Shown here: positions 33,224 to 42,212 of the stretch, one piece after another | Position numbering within the stretch: position 1 is the stretch's first letter | Layout: the number at the start of each line of letters is the position of its first letter | Source of the DNA: Streptomyces seoulensis | GTDB taxonomy: Bacteria; Actinomycetota; Actinomycetes; Streptomycetales; Streptomycetaceae | DNA: 64,000 bases | Direction of reading: 5' to 3' | Assembly (NCBI GenBank): GCA_013364255.1 | Contig: CP054936.1 | Location: forward strand, 1,426,001-1,490,000 | The notes under the pieces: generated by a model | Told to the model about the DNA's origin: nothing | Database searches by the model: none | Seen by the model: only the letters and a program-made list of their open reading frames with translations | Translations under genes and position numbers: made by a program

Positions 33224-34123
33224 TCAGTGCGCGGCGGCGCGGGCCGCGGGGGAGGCGCCGAGATAGGCGATCGCCTGCCGCGTCGAACCCTCCTGGTTGG
33301 GGTGGTAGCGGCGGCTGAAGTAGCGGGAGGCGGACCGCAGCGCCTTGCCGGGGCTGGGCAGCAGACCGCGCCGCGAGGCCCGGTACGCCTCGCGCCAGCC
33401 GGGCCGGAGCGAGCCGCCGAGTTCGGGGTCGACGCTCAGCAGGAAGCGGGTGCCGCGGACCCACAGGTGGGTCAGGGCGGAGGCGGCCAGCACCATGGTG
33501 CGGGCCCGGCGCAGATAGCTCGGGTCGAGGTGGCACAGCAGGTCGTAGGCGACGCTGCGGTGCTCGACCTCCTCGGCGCCGTGCCAGCGCAGCAGGTCCA
33601 GCATGACCTCGTCGGCGCCGACCCGGTCGAGGGCCTCGGCGTTGAGGATCCAGTCGCCGAGGAACGCGGTGAAGTGCTCGATCCCGGCGATGATCGCGAC
33701 CCGCTCGATCAGGTACTCGCGCTCCCGGCGCGGGGACAGACCGCTCTTGTCGCCCAGCAGCTCGTGGAAGAGGTACTCGACCTGGCTGACGTAGGGGGAG
33801 ATGTCCAGGCCCTTGGCCTGGAAGTGGTCCAGCACGCCTTGGTGGGCCTCGGCGTGCATGGCCTCCTGGCCGGTGAAGCCGAGCACCCGCTCGCGCAGCT
33901 CCTCGTCGGTGATCAGCGGCATCGTCTGCTGGAACACCCGCACGAACCAGCGCTCGCCCTCGGGCAGCAGCAGGTGCAGCACGTTGATGACGTGGGTGGC
34001 GGTGGGCTCGTCCGGCACCCAGTGCATGGGCAGCCGGGCCCAGTCGAAGCGCACGTCGCGAGGGGTGAGGACCAGGTCGTCGTGCTCGTCCGGCTTCTTG
34101 CGCACGGCGGCTTTCTTGCTCAC
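33224..34123 (-). CDS. Metal-dependent hydrolase family protein (PF10118 type, ferritin-like helices)
   Basis: A 299-residue mostly helical protein of the putative metal-dependent hydrolase family. Acid/histidine motifs fit a diiron site: GQEAMHAEAHQG (about 90), AGIEHFTAF (about 153) and GAEEVEHRSVAYD (about 187). The family resembles ferritin-like oxygenases more than classical hydrolases, and its pairing here with a ferredoxin reductase supports an oxidative role; this is an inference. The start is GTG 34123 with GAAGGAG 8 nt upstream. First gene of the operon running to 29168 and divergent from the TetR gene, whose operator lies in between. Confidence 0.85.
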   Translation of the reverse strand: MSKKAAVRKKPDEHDDLVLTPRDVRFDWARLPMHWVPDEPTATHVINVLHLLLPEGERWFVRVFQQTMPLITDEELRERVLGFTGQEAMHAEAHQGVLDHFQAKGLDISPYVSQVEYLFHELLGDKSGLSPRREREYLIERVAIIAGIEHFTAFLGDWILNAEALDRVGADEVMLDLLRWHGAEEVEHRSVAYDLLCHLDPSYLRRARTMVLAASALTHLWVRGTRFLLSVDPELGGSLRPGWREAYRASRRGLLPSPGKALRSASRYFSRRYHPNQEGSTRQAIAYLGASPAARAAAH

Positions 34124-34230
34124 GGCGGCTCCTTCGGGGCGAAGGCTGAGGGGCGGGTCGAGCGGGCCGGGGGCCCGGGGGCGGGGCCACGGCCCGGAGG
34201 AGAGCGACCGGGCGGACGCGACCCCCCTTA

Positions 34231-34263
34231 TTGAGGATTACTCAACAGTAGGACTTGTTGAGT
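34231..34263. promoter_or_regulatory. TetR-type operator, TTGAG/CTCAA repeats
   Basis: Two overlapping inverted repeats: TTGAG-N5-CTCAA (34231-34245) and ACTCAAC-N10-GTTGAGT (34240-34246 with 34257-34263, perfect 7-bp arms). They sit between the divergent TetR and four-gene operon starts, in a conspicuously AT-rich island, and would let one dimer pair control both directions. Confidence 0.72.
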
Positions 34264-34285
34264 TTCTGTCAATAGACTGGACTCC

Positions 34286-34921
34286 ATGACCCGCGACTCC
34301 GCCGCCCGCTCCCGGATGCTGCCGACCGACCGCAGGACCCAGATCCTCGCGGCGGCCCGGCGCATGCTGGAGCACCGGAACATCGACGAGATCTCGGTCG
34401 AGGCGGTGGCCGGCGAGGCCGGGGTCTCGCCGGGTCTGCTCTTCCACTACTTCGGCTCCCAGCGCAAGTTCCGCTACGCCGTGCTCCAGCTGGCCGCCGA
34501 CGAACTGCTGTCCCACGTCCGCCCGGACCCGGCGCTCAGCATCGCCGAGCAACTGCGCGCCGGTGTGGAGACGTTCGTGGACTACGTCTCGCGCTTCCCG
34601 ACCATCTACCTCGCCGTCACCCGCCTCAGCCGCGGCACCGACGTGCGCGAACTGCACAGCAGCGCTCGCGGCGCCATCGGCGGCTGGATCACCGACGGCA
34701 TCGAGAGCGTCGGCGTGGACCTCACCCCGCCCCTGCGGCTGACGGTGAACGCCTGGCTCGCCTTCATGGAGGAGGCGGTGCTCGGCTGGCTGGCCCGCCC
34801 GGAACTCACCAAGGCGGAGCTGATCGACATGTGCGAGCGCAGCTTCTACCACCTGGCCAGGGGCGCGCTGGACGACGAGCGGCGCTGGCAGGAGATCCTG
34901 GTCCTGCTCAACCGGCGCTGA
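34286..34921 (+). CDS. TetR family transcriptional regulator
   Basis: A 211-residue repressor. The N-terminal helix-turn-helix (about 14-62) reads RRTQILAAARRMLEHRNIDE, then GVSPGLLFHYFGSQRKF. The C-terminal ligand-binding helical domain shows a WLAFMEEAVLGWL core. No ribosome-binding site precedes the ATG, and a TAGACT box (34273-34278) ends 7 nt before it, so the mRNA may be leaderless. Divergent from the four-gene redox operon with the TTGAG/CTCAA operator between, so control of that operon and of itself is expected. The ligand is unknown, presumably lipid-like given the operon content. Confidence 0.93.
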   Translation: MTRDSAARSRMLPTDRRTQILAAARRMLEHRNIDEISVEAVAGEAGVSPGLLFHYFGSQRKFRYAVLQLAADELLSHVRPDPALSIAEQLRAGVETFVDYVSRFPTIYLAVTRLSRGTDVRELHSSARGAIGGWITDGIESVGVDLTPPLRLTVNAWLAFMEEAVLGWLARPELTKAELIDMCERSFYHLARGALDDERRWQEILVLLNRR

Positions 34922-34936
34922 CGGCGCGGCCGGCTC

Positions 34937-35977
34937 TCATCCGGCCAACGCCCGCCCGAACGCGCCCTGTTCCTGGGTCACCCCGCTGCACTCGGTCGCC
35001 GCGTCGTCCTGGGCCCGCTCGCCCTTGGCGCACCGCCGGTCCCGGAAGGCGGACCACATCGACACCCAGGCGATCTCCTTCTCCTCGGCGAAGGCGCGCA
35101 CCCGCGTCGCGTCGGCGAGGGTGAAGGTCTCGCCCGCGATGTCGTTGACGCCGATCATCGAGGTGAGCGCCATGCCCCGCCAGGCCGCCGCGTCCGAGAG
35201 CCCGAAGACCTTCTTCAGCTGGCCGTGCGCGGAGGTGGCCGCGGTGACGGCGTAGCCGGCCATGTCGCCGGTGTACGACTCGCCGTAGTTCATGGTCATC
35301 AGGTTGACCGCGGCGACCTGGACGTCATACGTGTTCGCGGACTCCAGCAGCGCCAGCCCGTCGGCGTCCAGCCCGTCCGGCATGACCGGGAGCGTGTAGG
35401 TGACCTCCAACCGCGGGCGTTCCTTCTGCAACCGCTCGATCGCCTGCGAACGCCGGGTGACGGAGGCGGAGTCGCCGAGTGCGTCGCCCTCGATGTCGAA
35501 GTCGGCCTGGTCGGAGCCGGCCGCGTCCAGCGCCCGCCCGTACGCCTCGGCGAGCGCGGAGGGGCCGGCGCAGACCGCGGCCAGCTCCTTGCCCGAGGCC
35601 CCGCCGAAGGAGACGCGCACCGTGGCCCCGGACTTCTTCAGCGCCGCGATCCGGGACGTCACCGCCGGGTCGCCGATGGCCAGGTCGCCGTTCCACCTGG
35701 GCGTGCAGCCGCTTCCGCCGGAGATGACGAAGGCGAGGTTGTACGTCGCCGGCGAGCCCGCGGAGTCGGTGGCGTACGCCGTCGTGGCGCTGACGTAAGG
35801 GGCGTACGACGTGCTCGACCCGGCCGCGGCGGCGGTGGGCGCCGGGGCGGCCGCCGCGGAGGTCGCGGGAGCGGCGGACGCCGCGTCCGGGGCCGTGCCG
35901 GAGCCCGGGGAGCAGCCCGTGACGGCCAGGGCGAGCAGGCAGGTCAACCCGGTCGCCGACTTCGGGAAACTCCTCAT
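34937..35977 (-). CDS. GH18 chitinase-like secreted lipoprotein
   Basis: A 346-residue protein with a lipoprotein signal (lipobox AVTGC, Cys near residue 22) and an Ala/Pro/Thr linker to about residue 55. The catalytic domain follows with the GH18 signature: DQADFDIEG carries the DxxDxDxE motif with the proton-donor Glu. VSFGGASG matches the SxGG motif, and NLMTMNYG and WVSMWS are conserved substrate-contact strands. It probably acts on chitin or a related N-acetylglucosamine polymer at the cell surface. ATG 35977 begins the signal peptide. Convergent with the TetR gene; the upstream 190 nt contain a TTGACC-N17-TTCACT candidate promoter. Confidence 0.85.
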   Translation of the reverse strand: MRSFPKSATGLTCLLALAVTGCSPGSGTAPDAASAAPATSAAAAPAPTAAAAGSSTSYAPYVSATTAYATDSAGSPATYNLAFVISGGSGCTPRWNGDLAIGDPAVTSRIAALKKSGATVRVSFGGASGKELAAVCAGPSALAEAYGRALDAAGSDQADFDIEGDALGDSASVTRRSQAIERLQKERPRLEVTYTLPVMPDGLDADGLALLESANTYDVQVAAVNLMTMNYGESYTGDMAGYAVTAATSAHGQLKKVFGLSDAAAWRGMALTSMIGVNDIAGETFTLADATRVRAFAEEKEIAWVSMWSAFRDRRCAKGERAQDDAATECSGVTQEQGAFGRALAG

Positions 35978-36074
35978 CGCGCACGCACCAGCTCTCGTGA
36001 TCTCCGTCCTGGAATCGCAACGGAACGGGATTCCGGACTCGGAACCTCTCACACCCGCCCGGGCGTTCGGGACA

Positions 36075-36103
36075 AGTGAACGGCACGGATCACAGCTGGT
36101 CAA
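36075..36103 (-). promoter_or_regulatory. Candidate promoter of the GH18-like gene
   Basis: On the minus strand, TTGACC (36103-36098) and TTCACT (36080-36075) are 17 nt apart, about 100 nt upstream of the start. A second TTGACA lies at 36123-36118. Only the -35 match is good, so the assignment is tentative. Confidence 0.3.
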
Positions 36104-36166
36104 ACATGCCCATTGCCTGTCAACTACTGTGCGGGCTGCGGAGCTTGTACAGGTCGAAGGGGTGGG

Positions 36167-37555
36167 TCAGAACCGCTGCCGGAGCCAGTCGAAGACGACC
36201 TCGCAGTGCGTCTGCGGGGCCATCGGAGAACAGTGCAGCTGCGCGCCCTCGGCGGCGGTGAGCTTCACGTAGTCCTTGGGGGAGCGCAGCGCGTCGTACA
36301 GCTCGCGCGGCTGGCCGGGATAGAACTGCTCGCCCTCGTAGTCCAGGACCAGCATCGGTGTCCTGATCCGGCTCACCACGTCGGTGACCGTGAGCGCCTG
36401 GACGGCCCTGGCCGGGGTGTAGAAGTCGGTGAACGTCTCGCCCCGGCGGGCGGCGAGCATCGCCGGGACGGAGAACGGCTCGAAGCGCTTCCGGAGGGTC
36501 GCCGCGTCGGCGGCGGGGAGGTGCGGGACGACGTCCTTGTTCCAGATCGCGTTCGTCTCCGCCCGGCTCGGCCGCAGGATCTCCCTGATCTCGGCCGGGA
36601 AGGCCCGCCACGGCTCCACACACCCGGGCATCGCGACCGCCGCCGCGAGACGGTGCTCGAACGCGGCCGCCCGCGGCACCAGGTCGCCCGCCATGCTCAG
36701 ACCGGTGAGGGCGATCTTCCCGGCGTCCACGTCGGGCCGCCGCGACAGCCAGTCGATCAGCGGGCCGACCACCTTCTCCCAGGCAGGCGTGAAGGTCACC
36801 TGATCGACGAAGAGCAACTGCCCCTGCCCGGGGCCGTCGTACACGAGGGCGTTCCAGCCGCGGTCCAGCGCGGCGGGCACCCCGTACGTCCACATGTCGA
36901 CGTTCTGTCCGTCGCTGCCGTTGGTGAGGATCACGGTGGGGCGGCGCCGGTCCGAGCGGTCGGGCCGGAAGAACCAGACCGGCAGGGGCGTGGTCCCGTA
37001 CGGGACGCGCGCGGTCACCGGCGGCGGGTCGCACAGCCCGCAGAACGTGTCCCAGGCGTCGCGCCCCGCCTGGTAAAGGCGCTTCTCGTCGCCCGGCCGG
37101 TCGGAGCCCAGGACGAAGAAGAGCGCCTGGCCGTAGTACTGCGCCGCCCGCAGGGCCCGCCACCGCCGGGTCTCGTCGTCGGCCGCGCTGTCCCGGGGCG
37201 CCGCCATGAGCTGGTCGCCCAGCCGCCGGAAGGTCCGCACGTAGCTCTGCGAGGAGAGGCCGGCCGCGTTGACGGCGTTGACCGCGGTGAGCACCTCGCC
37301 GACCTCGGCCGCGCCCCGGCCGCAGGCGCCGAGCGCGAGCAGCCCGTTGAAGTTGAACGCGGAGTCCTTGAACAGCGTCATCGCCCCGGGCGTCTGCCCC
37401 GCGTCCGGCGCGGCCGGCCCGGAGGCCGAGGGCCGGTCCGGGTCGGCCGGCCCGGGCGCCGCGCGACTGCACCCCGCCGCCGCCAGAACCGTGCCGGCGG
37501 CGAGCAGGGCGCGGCGCGCGGGGCCGGCGGACGGGCTGATCGAACCGTGGGTCAC
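36167..37555 (-). CDS. Alpha/beta-fold hydrolase, exported lipoprotein
   Basis: A 462-residue hydrolase. The N-terminus has a twin-arginine-like RRALLAAG followed by a lipobox ending AAAGC, so membrane anchoring outside the cell is likely. A helical N-terminal region (about 60-175) precedes the catalytic alpha/beta core. The nucleophile elbow is GLSMAGD, the acid probably in LVLDYEGEQF, and the base in GAQLHCS near the C-terminus. Overall arrangement resembles the FrsA/DUF1100 and 2,6-dihydroxypseudooxynicotine hydrolase group. Substrate unknown. The start is GTG 37555; no good ribosome site is visible, so the exact start is uncertain. Same strand as the GH18-like gene but separated by 190 nt. 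Confidence 0.8.
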   Translation of the reverse strand: MTHGSISPSAGPARRALLAAGTVLAAAGCSRAAPGPADPDRPSASGPAAPDAGQTPGAMTLFKDSAFNFNGLLALGACGRGAAEVGEVLTAVNAVNAAGLSSQSYVRTFRRLGDQLMAAPRDSAADDETRRWRALRAAQYYGQALFFVLGSDRPGDEKRLYQAGRDAWDTFCGLCDPPPVTARVPYGTTPLPVWFFRPDRSDRRRPTVILTNGSDGQNVDMWTYGVPAALDRGWNALVYDGPGQGQLLFVDQVTFTPAWEKVVGPLIDWLSRRPDVDAGKIALTGLSMAGDLVPRAAAFEHRLAAAVAMPGCVEPWRAFPAEIREILRPSRAETNAIWNKDVVPHLPAADAATLRKRFEPFSVPAMLAARRGETFTDFYTPARAVQALTVTDVVSRIRTPMLVLDYEGEQFYPGQPRELYDALRSPKDYVKLTAAEGAQLHCSPMAPQTHCEVVFDWLRQRF

Positions 37556-37816
37556 AGCAGCCGACGGTAGGGCCACCGGCGCGGCCGCCCCGCCCACGAC
37601 ACCCGCCGGACCCCCGGACGGACCCCCGCGCCGGTCGCCGGGAAGCCGGTCACCGGGGACGGGAGGTTCATCCGGCCGCCTTCGTGCAGAGGCCCCCGGT
37701 AGAGGGAATCGGCCGCGGGCGCCTTCTCCGGGCCGTGTCCGCCGGCCGGGTGGCCGTGTCCGTCCGGCCGGCGGAACCGTGGTGCGGGGCCCGTGGGCCG
37801 GGGGACCGGTGAGGGT

Positions 37817-38251
37817 GTGACGAATGACCACGACGGCCCGGACAGCGCGCACCGGCGGCCCCCGGGCGTCTCGGACACCACCGTCCGGGCACTGGGGGCG
37901 CTGTCGAAGGCACTGGAGACGACCGAGCGCGCCCGCGGTCACCTCTACGCCTTCCACCAGCTCACCGGCGGCGCGGACTTCGAACTGGACCGGGCCGTGG
38001 AACTGCTGCGGGAGGCCGGGCATCGGGAGTGGGCCGACCGGGTGCGGCGGGAGATCCTGGGGCGCAACGTGATCCCCGGCCACTGGACGTTCCAGATCGT
38101 CGAGGCCTACAACGCCACCTACTACGAGCCGTTCAAGGACGTCGAGGAAGGGGCCCGCCGGGAGCTGGCCGACGGCAAGGACCACCTGTTCGAGGCGGAG
38201 CTGAAGGAACAGCGCCGCACCGCGGGGCACCCCGATCACACCGCCCGCTGA
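37817..38251 (+). CDS. Conserved hypothetical protein, helical, about 144 residues
   Basis: I do not recognise a named family. After about 20 disordered residues it is predicted mostly alpha-helical and highly charged: ALGALSKALETTERARGHLY, then FELDRAVELLREAGHREWAD, then aromatic-rich NVIPGHWTFQIVEAYNATYY and a charged C-terminus. The regular amphipathic helices and good codon bias support a real gene; similar small proteins occur widely in Streptomyces as far as I recall. No signal peptide or membrane segment. GTG 37817 is the likeliest start, but GTG 37793 is possible because no clear ribosome site separates them. Divergent from the alpha/beta hydrolase. Confidence 0.62.
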   Translation: MTNDHDGPDSAHRRPPGVSDTTVRALGALSKALETTERARGHLYAFHQLTGGADFELDRAVELLREAGHREWADRVRREILGRNVIPGHWTFQIVEAYNATYYEPFKDVEEGARRELADGKDHLFEAELKEQRRTAGHPDHTAR

Positions 38252-38733
38252 GCGCCCGGGAGCACGTGGACGACGGCTCGGCGCGCCCGGCCGACGGGTG
38301 GCGCACGCTGGTCGCCCGGCCGACGGGCGGCGCGCGCTGGTCGCCGCACCGCGCCCGGGCCTGCCGAAGGGGGCGTACGCCACCAACTGGTCGGTCGTCT
38401 GCGGTGACGCCCTCCCGGTGGGCGGCTCGCTCCGGTCCGGGTACGGCGTGCCCGCGAACACCGCCGCCGCGGCACGGCCCGGGGCACCGCTGTCGCCCGG
38501 CCGGTGACGCAAAACGTGTCATACCGACGGCTACCGGCCGCCCGTACCGCTCCGCGCCGGCGAGGCCCGCGGCTGTCACGTCCGTCATCTCCTCGGTCGA
38601 CGTCCCCGCCACCGGCCCGGGACGGCGACACTGACCCTCGTCGCCGGCGAGAGCGGGCAGTGCGGCGACCCGTTCACCCACCGGGTCCTGCGCGCCGCGC
38701 CCCGCCGGCCGGCCGACCAAGAGAGGAGACCCC
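38252..38733. other. 482-nt region without an intact gene; possible decayed coding sequence
   Basis: Short frames with protein-like stretches occur in different phases on the plus strand (for example GLPKGAYATNWSVVCGDAL around 38360-38415 and LVAGESGQCGDPFTHRVL around 38636-38690), but none is continuous. This may be a degraded secreted-protein gene. GAGAGGAG at the end is the ribosome site of the next gene. Confidence 0.3.
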
Positions 38734-40140
38734 ATGGCCAGCTACGAGTCCGTGCTCGACTCCATCGGAGCGACCCCCCTGCTGCGGCTGACCCGGGCGG
38801 CGCAGGGTCTGCGCCCGCGCGTCTACGTCAAACCGGAGTGGCAGAACCCGGGCGGCAGCGTCAAGGACCGGGCCGCCCTGGCGATGCTGCGCCGGGCCGA
38901 GGCGGAGGGAGCGCTCCGTCCGGGCGGCACCGTCGTGGAGGTGACCAGCGGCAACACCGGGATCGGCCTGGCGCTGGCGGCGGCCCACCTCGGCTACCGG
39001 GCGGTGATCTTCACCAGCTCCACGATCGCGCGGGAGAAGCGGGCCCAGCTCACGGCCTACGGCGCCGAACTGCGCCTGGTCGACGCGTTCGTCCCCAAGG
39101 ACCACCCCGACAGTGTGCACGCGCAGGGGCAGCGGTTCGCCGAGGAGACCCCCGGGGCCTGGCTCGCCCACCAGTACGACAACCCGGCCAACCCGGCGGC
39201 GCACTACGCCACCACCGGCCCCGAGATCTGGGCCGACACCGACGGCGCGGTCACCCACTTCGTCGCCACCGTCGGCACCGGCGGGACGATCTCCGGCACC
39301 GGCCGCTACCTCAAGGAGGTCAGCGGCGGCCGGGTCCGGGTGACCGGCGCGGACCCGCTCACCTCCGCCTACTCCGGCGGCGACGGCAGCCAGAAGTACA
39401 TCGAGGGCGCCGGTCACTTCGTCCACCCCGAGGCCGCCCGGGACCTGTGGCCGCGGTCGCTCGACACCGGCGTGATCGACGACTACGCCCCCGTCGACGA
39501 CCAGAGCGCGATCGACGCCATACGGCGGCTGGCCCGCACCGAGGGCATCCTCGCGGGCGGTTCCTCGGGGGTCGCGCTGGCGGCGGCCCTGCGGCTCGCC
39601 GAGCACCTCACCGAGGAGGACACCGTCGTCGTCCTGCTGCCGGACTCCGGCCGGGCCTACCTCTCGACGTACTTCGACGACGACTGGCTGGCGGCCAACG
39701 GGTTCACCGCGCCGACCGCCGAAGGCGGGCCCGGGGAGCCGACCGTCGGCGCGCACGCGACCGCGACCCCCGACGTCGAGGCGGACGAGAGCGCCGCCGA
39801 CGCCGTACGACGGCTGACGGCCGCCGGCGTCGCGGACGACGACGTGGTGCTCGTGGTGCACCGGCGGGCCGGACGCGTGCTGGCCCTGCACCCCTCCGAC
39901 GTCATCGGCTGGACCACACCCGCCCGGCTGCGCGGCGCCGCGACCGTCGCCGGGGCCGCCCGGCGCCTCGGACCGCGCCTGGGCGGCCGGCTCGCCCTCA
40001 CCGCGCCCGCCGTGACCGCCTGGGCCGCCACCGACGGCGAGGTGGCGCTGGTGCTCGACCGGGGCCGGGTCGCCGGAACGGTGACCCGGCGGCGACTGCG
40101 CCGCGACCCCGCGCACCGGACCGCCGGGCACGCCGGATGA
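38734..40140 (+). CDS. PLP-dependent cysteine synthase / cystathionine beta-synthase-like protein
   Basis: A 468-residue fold-type II PLP enzyme. The catalytic core (about 1-325) has the PLP lysine in GGSVKDR, the substrate-binding TSGNTGIG, the phosphate-binding GTGGTISGTG and a GGSSGVAL C-terminal loop, as in bacterial cystathionine beta-synthase and O-acetylserine sulfhydrylase. The last 140 residues resemble a CBS-pair regulatory region, with a DAVRRLTAAGVADDDVVLVVHRRAGRVLALH strand-helix unit, but the second half is weakly conserved. It probably makes cystathionine or cysteine, or an analogue. The ATG has GAGAGGAG 7 nt upstream. No sulfur-metabolism genes are adjacent, so a specialised role is possible. 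Confidence 0.85.
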   Translation: MASYESVLDSIGATPLLRLTRAAQGLRPRVYVKPEWQNPGGSVKDRAALAMLRRAEAEGALRPGGTVVEVTSGNTGIGLALAAAHLGYRAVIFTSSTIAREKRAQLTAYGAELRLVDAFVPKDHPDSVHAQGQRFAEETPGAWLAHQYDNPANPAAHYATTGPEIWADTDGAVTHFVATVGTGGTISGTGRYLKEVSGGRVRVTGADPLTSAYSGGDGSQKYIEGAGHFVHPEAARDLWPRSLDTGVIDDYAPVDDQSAIDAIRRLARTEGILAGGSSGVALAAALRLAEHLTEEDTVVVLLPDSGRAYLSTYFDDDWLAANGFTAPTAEGGPGEPTVGAHATATPDVEADESAADAVRRLTAAGVADDDVVLVVHRRAGRVLALHPSDVIGWTTPARLRGAATVAGAARRLGPRLGGRLALTAPAVTAWAATDGEVALVLDRGRVAGTVTRRRLRRDPAHRTAGHAG

Positions 40141-40379
40141 CCACCGCCCCGCCCGGACACCGCGGCCCGGCGCCACGGGCGCGGCCGGCGCGGGGACCTC
40201 CGGAACCCGCACCGGGGCCGTTCGGCCTCAGCGCGACGGGACGGCGTGCGCTGGAGTGGGGGCGTCGGCGGAGCGCGCACGGCCTGTGGGGAGCCGTACG
40301 GTGACATCAGCGGGCGCGCCGGGACACCGGGTCCCGGCGCGCCCGCGAGCCGATGCCGGGCCGAGCGGAGAGTTGAGCG

Positions 40380-41039
40380 ATGAGGCAACGCTGTGTGGGC
40401 GATCTGATGACGCCCACCGCCGTGAGCGTGCGACCGGGCACGCCGTTCAAGGAGATCGCACGCGTCCTGGACGAGTACGACATCACCGCCGTGGTCGTCG
40501 CCGACGACCAGGACCGGCCGCTCGGCGTGGTCTCCGAGGCCGACCTGCTGCGCCGCCACACGTCCGGCGGCGGCGGGAACACCGCGCGGGAGCTGATGAC
40601 GAGCCCCGCCGTGGTCGCCGAACCCGGCTGGCAGGCGGTGCGGGCCGCGCGGACGATGGAGGAGCACCGGGTCAAACGCCTGCCCGTGGTGGACGGCGAG
40701 GGCCGGCTGGTCGGCGTGATCAGCCGCAGCGACCTGGTGCGGCTGTTCCTGCGCCGGGACCGCGCCATTCAGGAGGAGATCCTGGAGGACGTCATCGTCC
40801 GCACGCTGGGGCTGCCGCCCTCGGCGCTGACGGTCGAGGTCGCCGAGGGGCGGGTGACGCTCAGCGGCACGGTGGCGGCCAAGAGCCTGATCCCGGTCGC
40901 CGTGCGCTGGTGCGGCCGCGTCGACGGCGTGGTGGACGTGGTGAACCGGCTCGCCTTCGAGCGGGACGACCCCGACGACCCCGACGACCCCGACGACCCT
41001 GACGACCCCGGCGCACCGCCCGGCGGCCACCGGGCGTGA
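40380..41039 (+). CDS. CBS-pair and BON domain protein
   Basis: A 219-residue cytoplasmic protein with two CBS motifs (about 5-60, VGDLMTPTAVSVRPGTPFKE; and about 70-125, ARELMTSPAVVAEPGWQAVR) that together bind an adenosine nucleotide. A BON domain follows (about 140-195, TVEVAEGRVTLSGTV). CBS-BON proteins are common in Streptomyces and thought to sense energy status; the target is unknown. The C-terminus is a five-unit acidic DDP repeat coded by a 9-nt microsatellite. ATG 40380 follows GGAGAG. It stands alone, 239 nt after the PLP enzyme gene. Confidence 0.88.
   Translation: MRQRCVGDLMTPTAVSVRPGTPFKEIARVLDEYDITAVVVADDQDRPLGVVSEADLLRRHTSGGGGNTARELMTSPAVVAEPGWQAVRAARTMEEHRVKRLPVVDGEGRLVGVISRSDLVRLFLRRDRAIQEEILEDVIVRTLGLPPSALTVEVAEGRVTLSGTVAAKSLIPVAVRWCGRVDGVVDVVNRLAFERDDPDDPDDPDDPDDPGAPPGGHRA
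40965..41009 (+). repeat. Five-copy 9-bp microsatellite encoding (DDP)n
   Basis: GACGACCCC repeated five times (one copy with CCT) near the 3' end of the CBS-BON gene. Copy-number changes would keep the frame and only lengthen an acidic tail. Confidence 0.85.
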
Positions 41040-41097
41040 CCCGGCCGGGGAGTGAACGGCGCCGGGCCACGGGCCGGTCCCCCCGCCCGGTGGTCCG

Positions 41098-41129
41098 GCC
41101 CCGGGGTGTCGGCGCCCCGGGGTGTCGGC
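41098..41129. repeat. Perfect 16-bp tandem duplication
   Basis: GCCCCGGGGTGTCGGC occurs at 41098-41113 and again at 41114-41129, in the 243-nt gap between the CBS-BON and membrane protein genes. That gap shows nothing else I can assign. Confidence 0.8.
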
Positions 41130-41282
41130 AGGGACACCTCCCCTTCGGTGTCCAGGCCCAGCGACGGGGAGCGCGGTGCGCGGCAGGGTGGACGTCACCG
41201 CACCGACGCGGAACCCAGCAGCCGGAACTCCGGGGCGGCGCACGCGACTCCGGGCCGGCACCCGCACCTTCGGGGGAGAGCC

Positions 41283-41948
41283 ATGAACGAAACCGCCGCC
41301 CGGCGCCTGACGGGCCTCGCCGGCATCGCCGCCGCGGTCGCCCTCATCGTCGAAGTACCCCTGTACTTCCTGTACTCCGGGCCGCCGCCGGACGCGAACG
41401 TCCTCGCCAGACTGCTGATCGGCATCCTCGGCCTTGCGCTGCTGCTCGTCTTCGTGACGGCCTTCCGCGAACTGCTCAAGGCGGCGGCCCCCGCCTGCGA
41501 GTGGATCGGCACGACGGCCTTCGCGACCGGACTCGTCTACGTGACGGTCACCCTGGTCTCCAGCGGGCTGGAAGCGGGCGCGGTCATCGCCGCCGACGAC
41601 CCGATCGACCCGACCATCGCGGTCAGCGGCACCTACATCCTCTACGGGTCGATCGGCCGCCTCCTGCTCGCGATGTTCCTGACCGCCGTGGGCCACGGCA
41701 TCACCCGCGCCCGCCTGTTGCCGCGCTGGACCGGCCGCTCCGCCTACGTCCTGGCGGCGGCCAACCTGCTCTTCGTGCCGTCCCTGTTCTTCGGCAACAC
41801 CCCCGCGCACTTCTACGCGGCCAACGGCTGGGCCACCACCGCGCTGATGGGCGCGATCCTCAGCTACTGGCTGCTCGCCCTCGGCGTCTCCACCTATCGC
41901 AGCGCGACGCGCCACACGCCGTCGGGCTCACCGGCGCCGCGCCACTGA
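41283..41948 (+). CDS. Membrane protein, DUF4386-like
   Basis: A 221-residue protein with about six predicted transmembrane helices: residues 9-31 (LTGLAGIAAAVALIVEVPLY), 40-60, 78-100, 119-142, 155-175 and 185-205. Length, helix number and an early LTGLAGIAA-type opening fit the DUF4386 family, whose function is unknown. The ATG is preceded by GGGGGAGAG. The C-terminal tail is short and polar. No operon partner: 243 nt upstream and 264 nt downstream are non-coding. Confidence 0.75.
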   Translation: MNETAARRLTGLAGIAAAVALIVEVPLYFLYSGPPPDANVLARLLIGILGLALLLVFVTAFRELLKAAAPACEWIGTTAFATGLVYVTVTLVSSGLEAGAVIAADDPIDPTIAVSGTYILYGSIGRLLLAMFLTAVGHGITRARLLPRWTGRSAYVLAAANLLFVPSLFFGNTPAHFYAANGWATTALMGAILSYWLLALGVSTYRSATRHTPSGSPAPRH

Positions 41949-42212
41949 CACGGCCCCGGACCCGGACCCGATCCCGGCGGACCGTACGCCGCCGTCCGCG
42001 CCGTCCTCGCCGTACGCCGCCGCCCGCGCCGTCGCCGACCGGCGCGGGCGGCGCACTGAGGGGGTGCGCACGGCACGGCGCCCGCCCGCCGGGAGCCCGC
42101 GCGCTCTACCGACGGCCGAGAGCCCTGGTGATGATGAGCTGACCGCGAGCGATCGCGGCGGGCGTGCATCCCCGTCTCCCGGCGGACGGACACGCGGCGG
42201 AAGGAGTCCACG

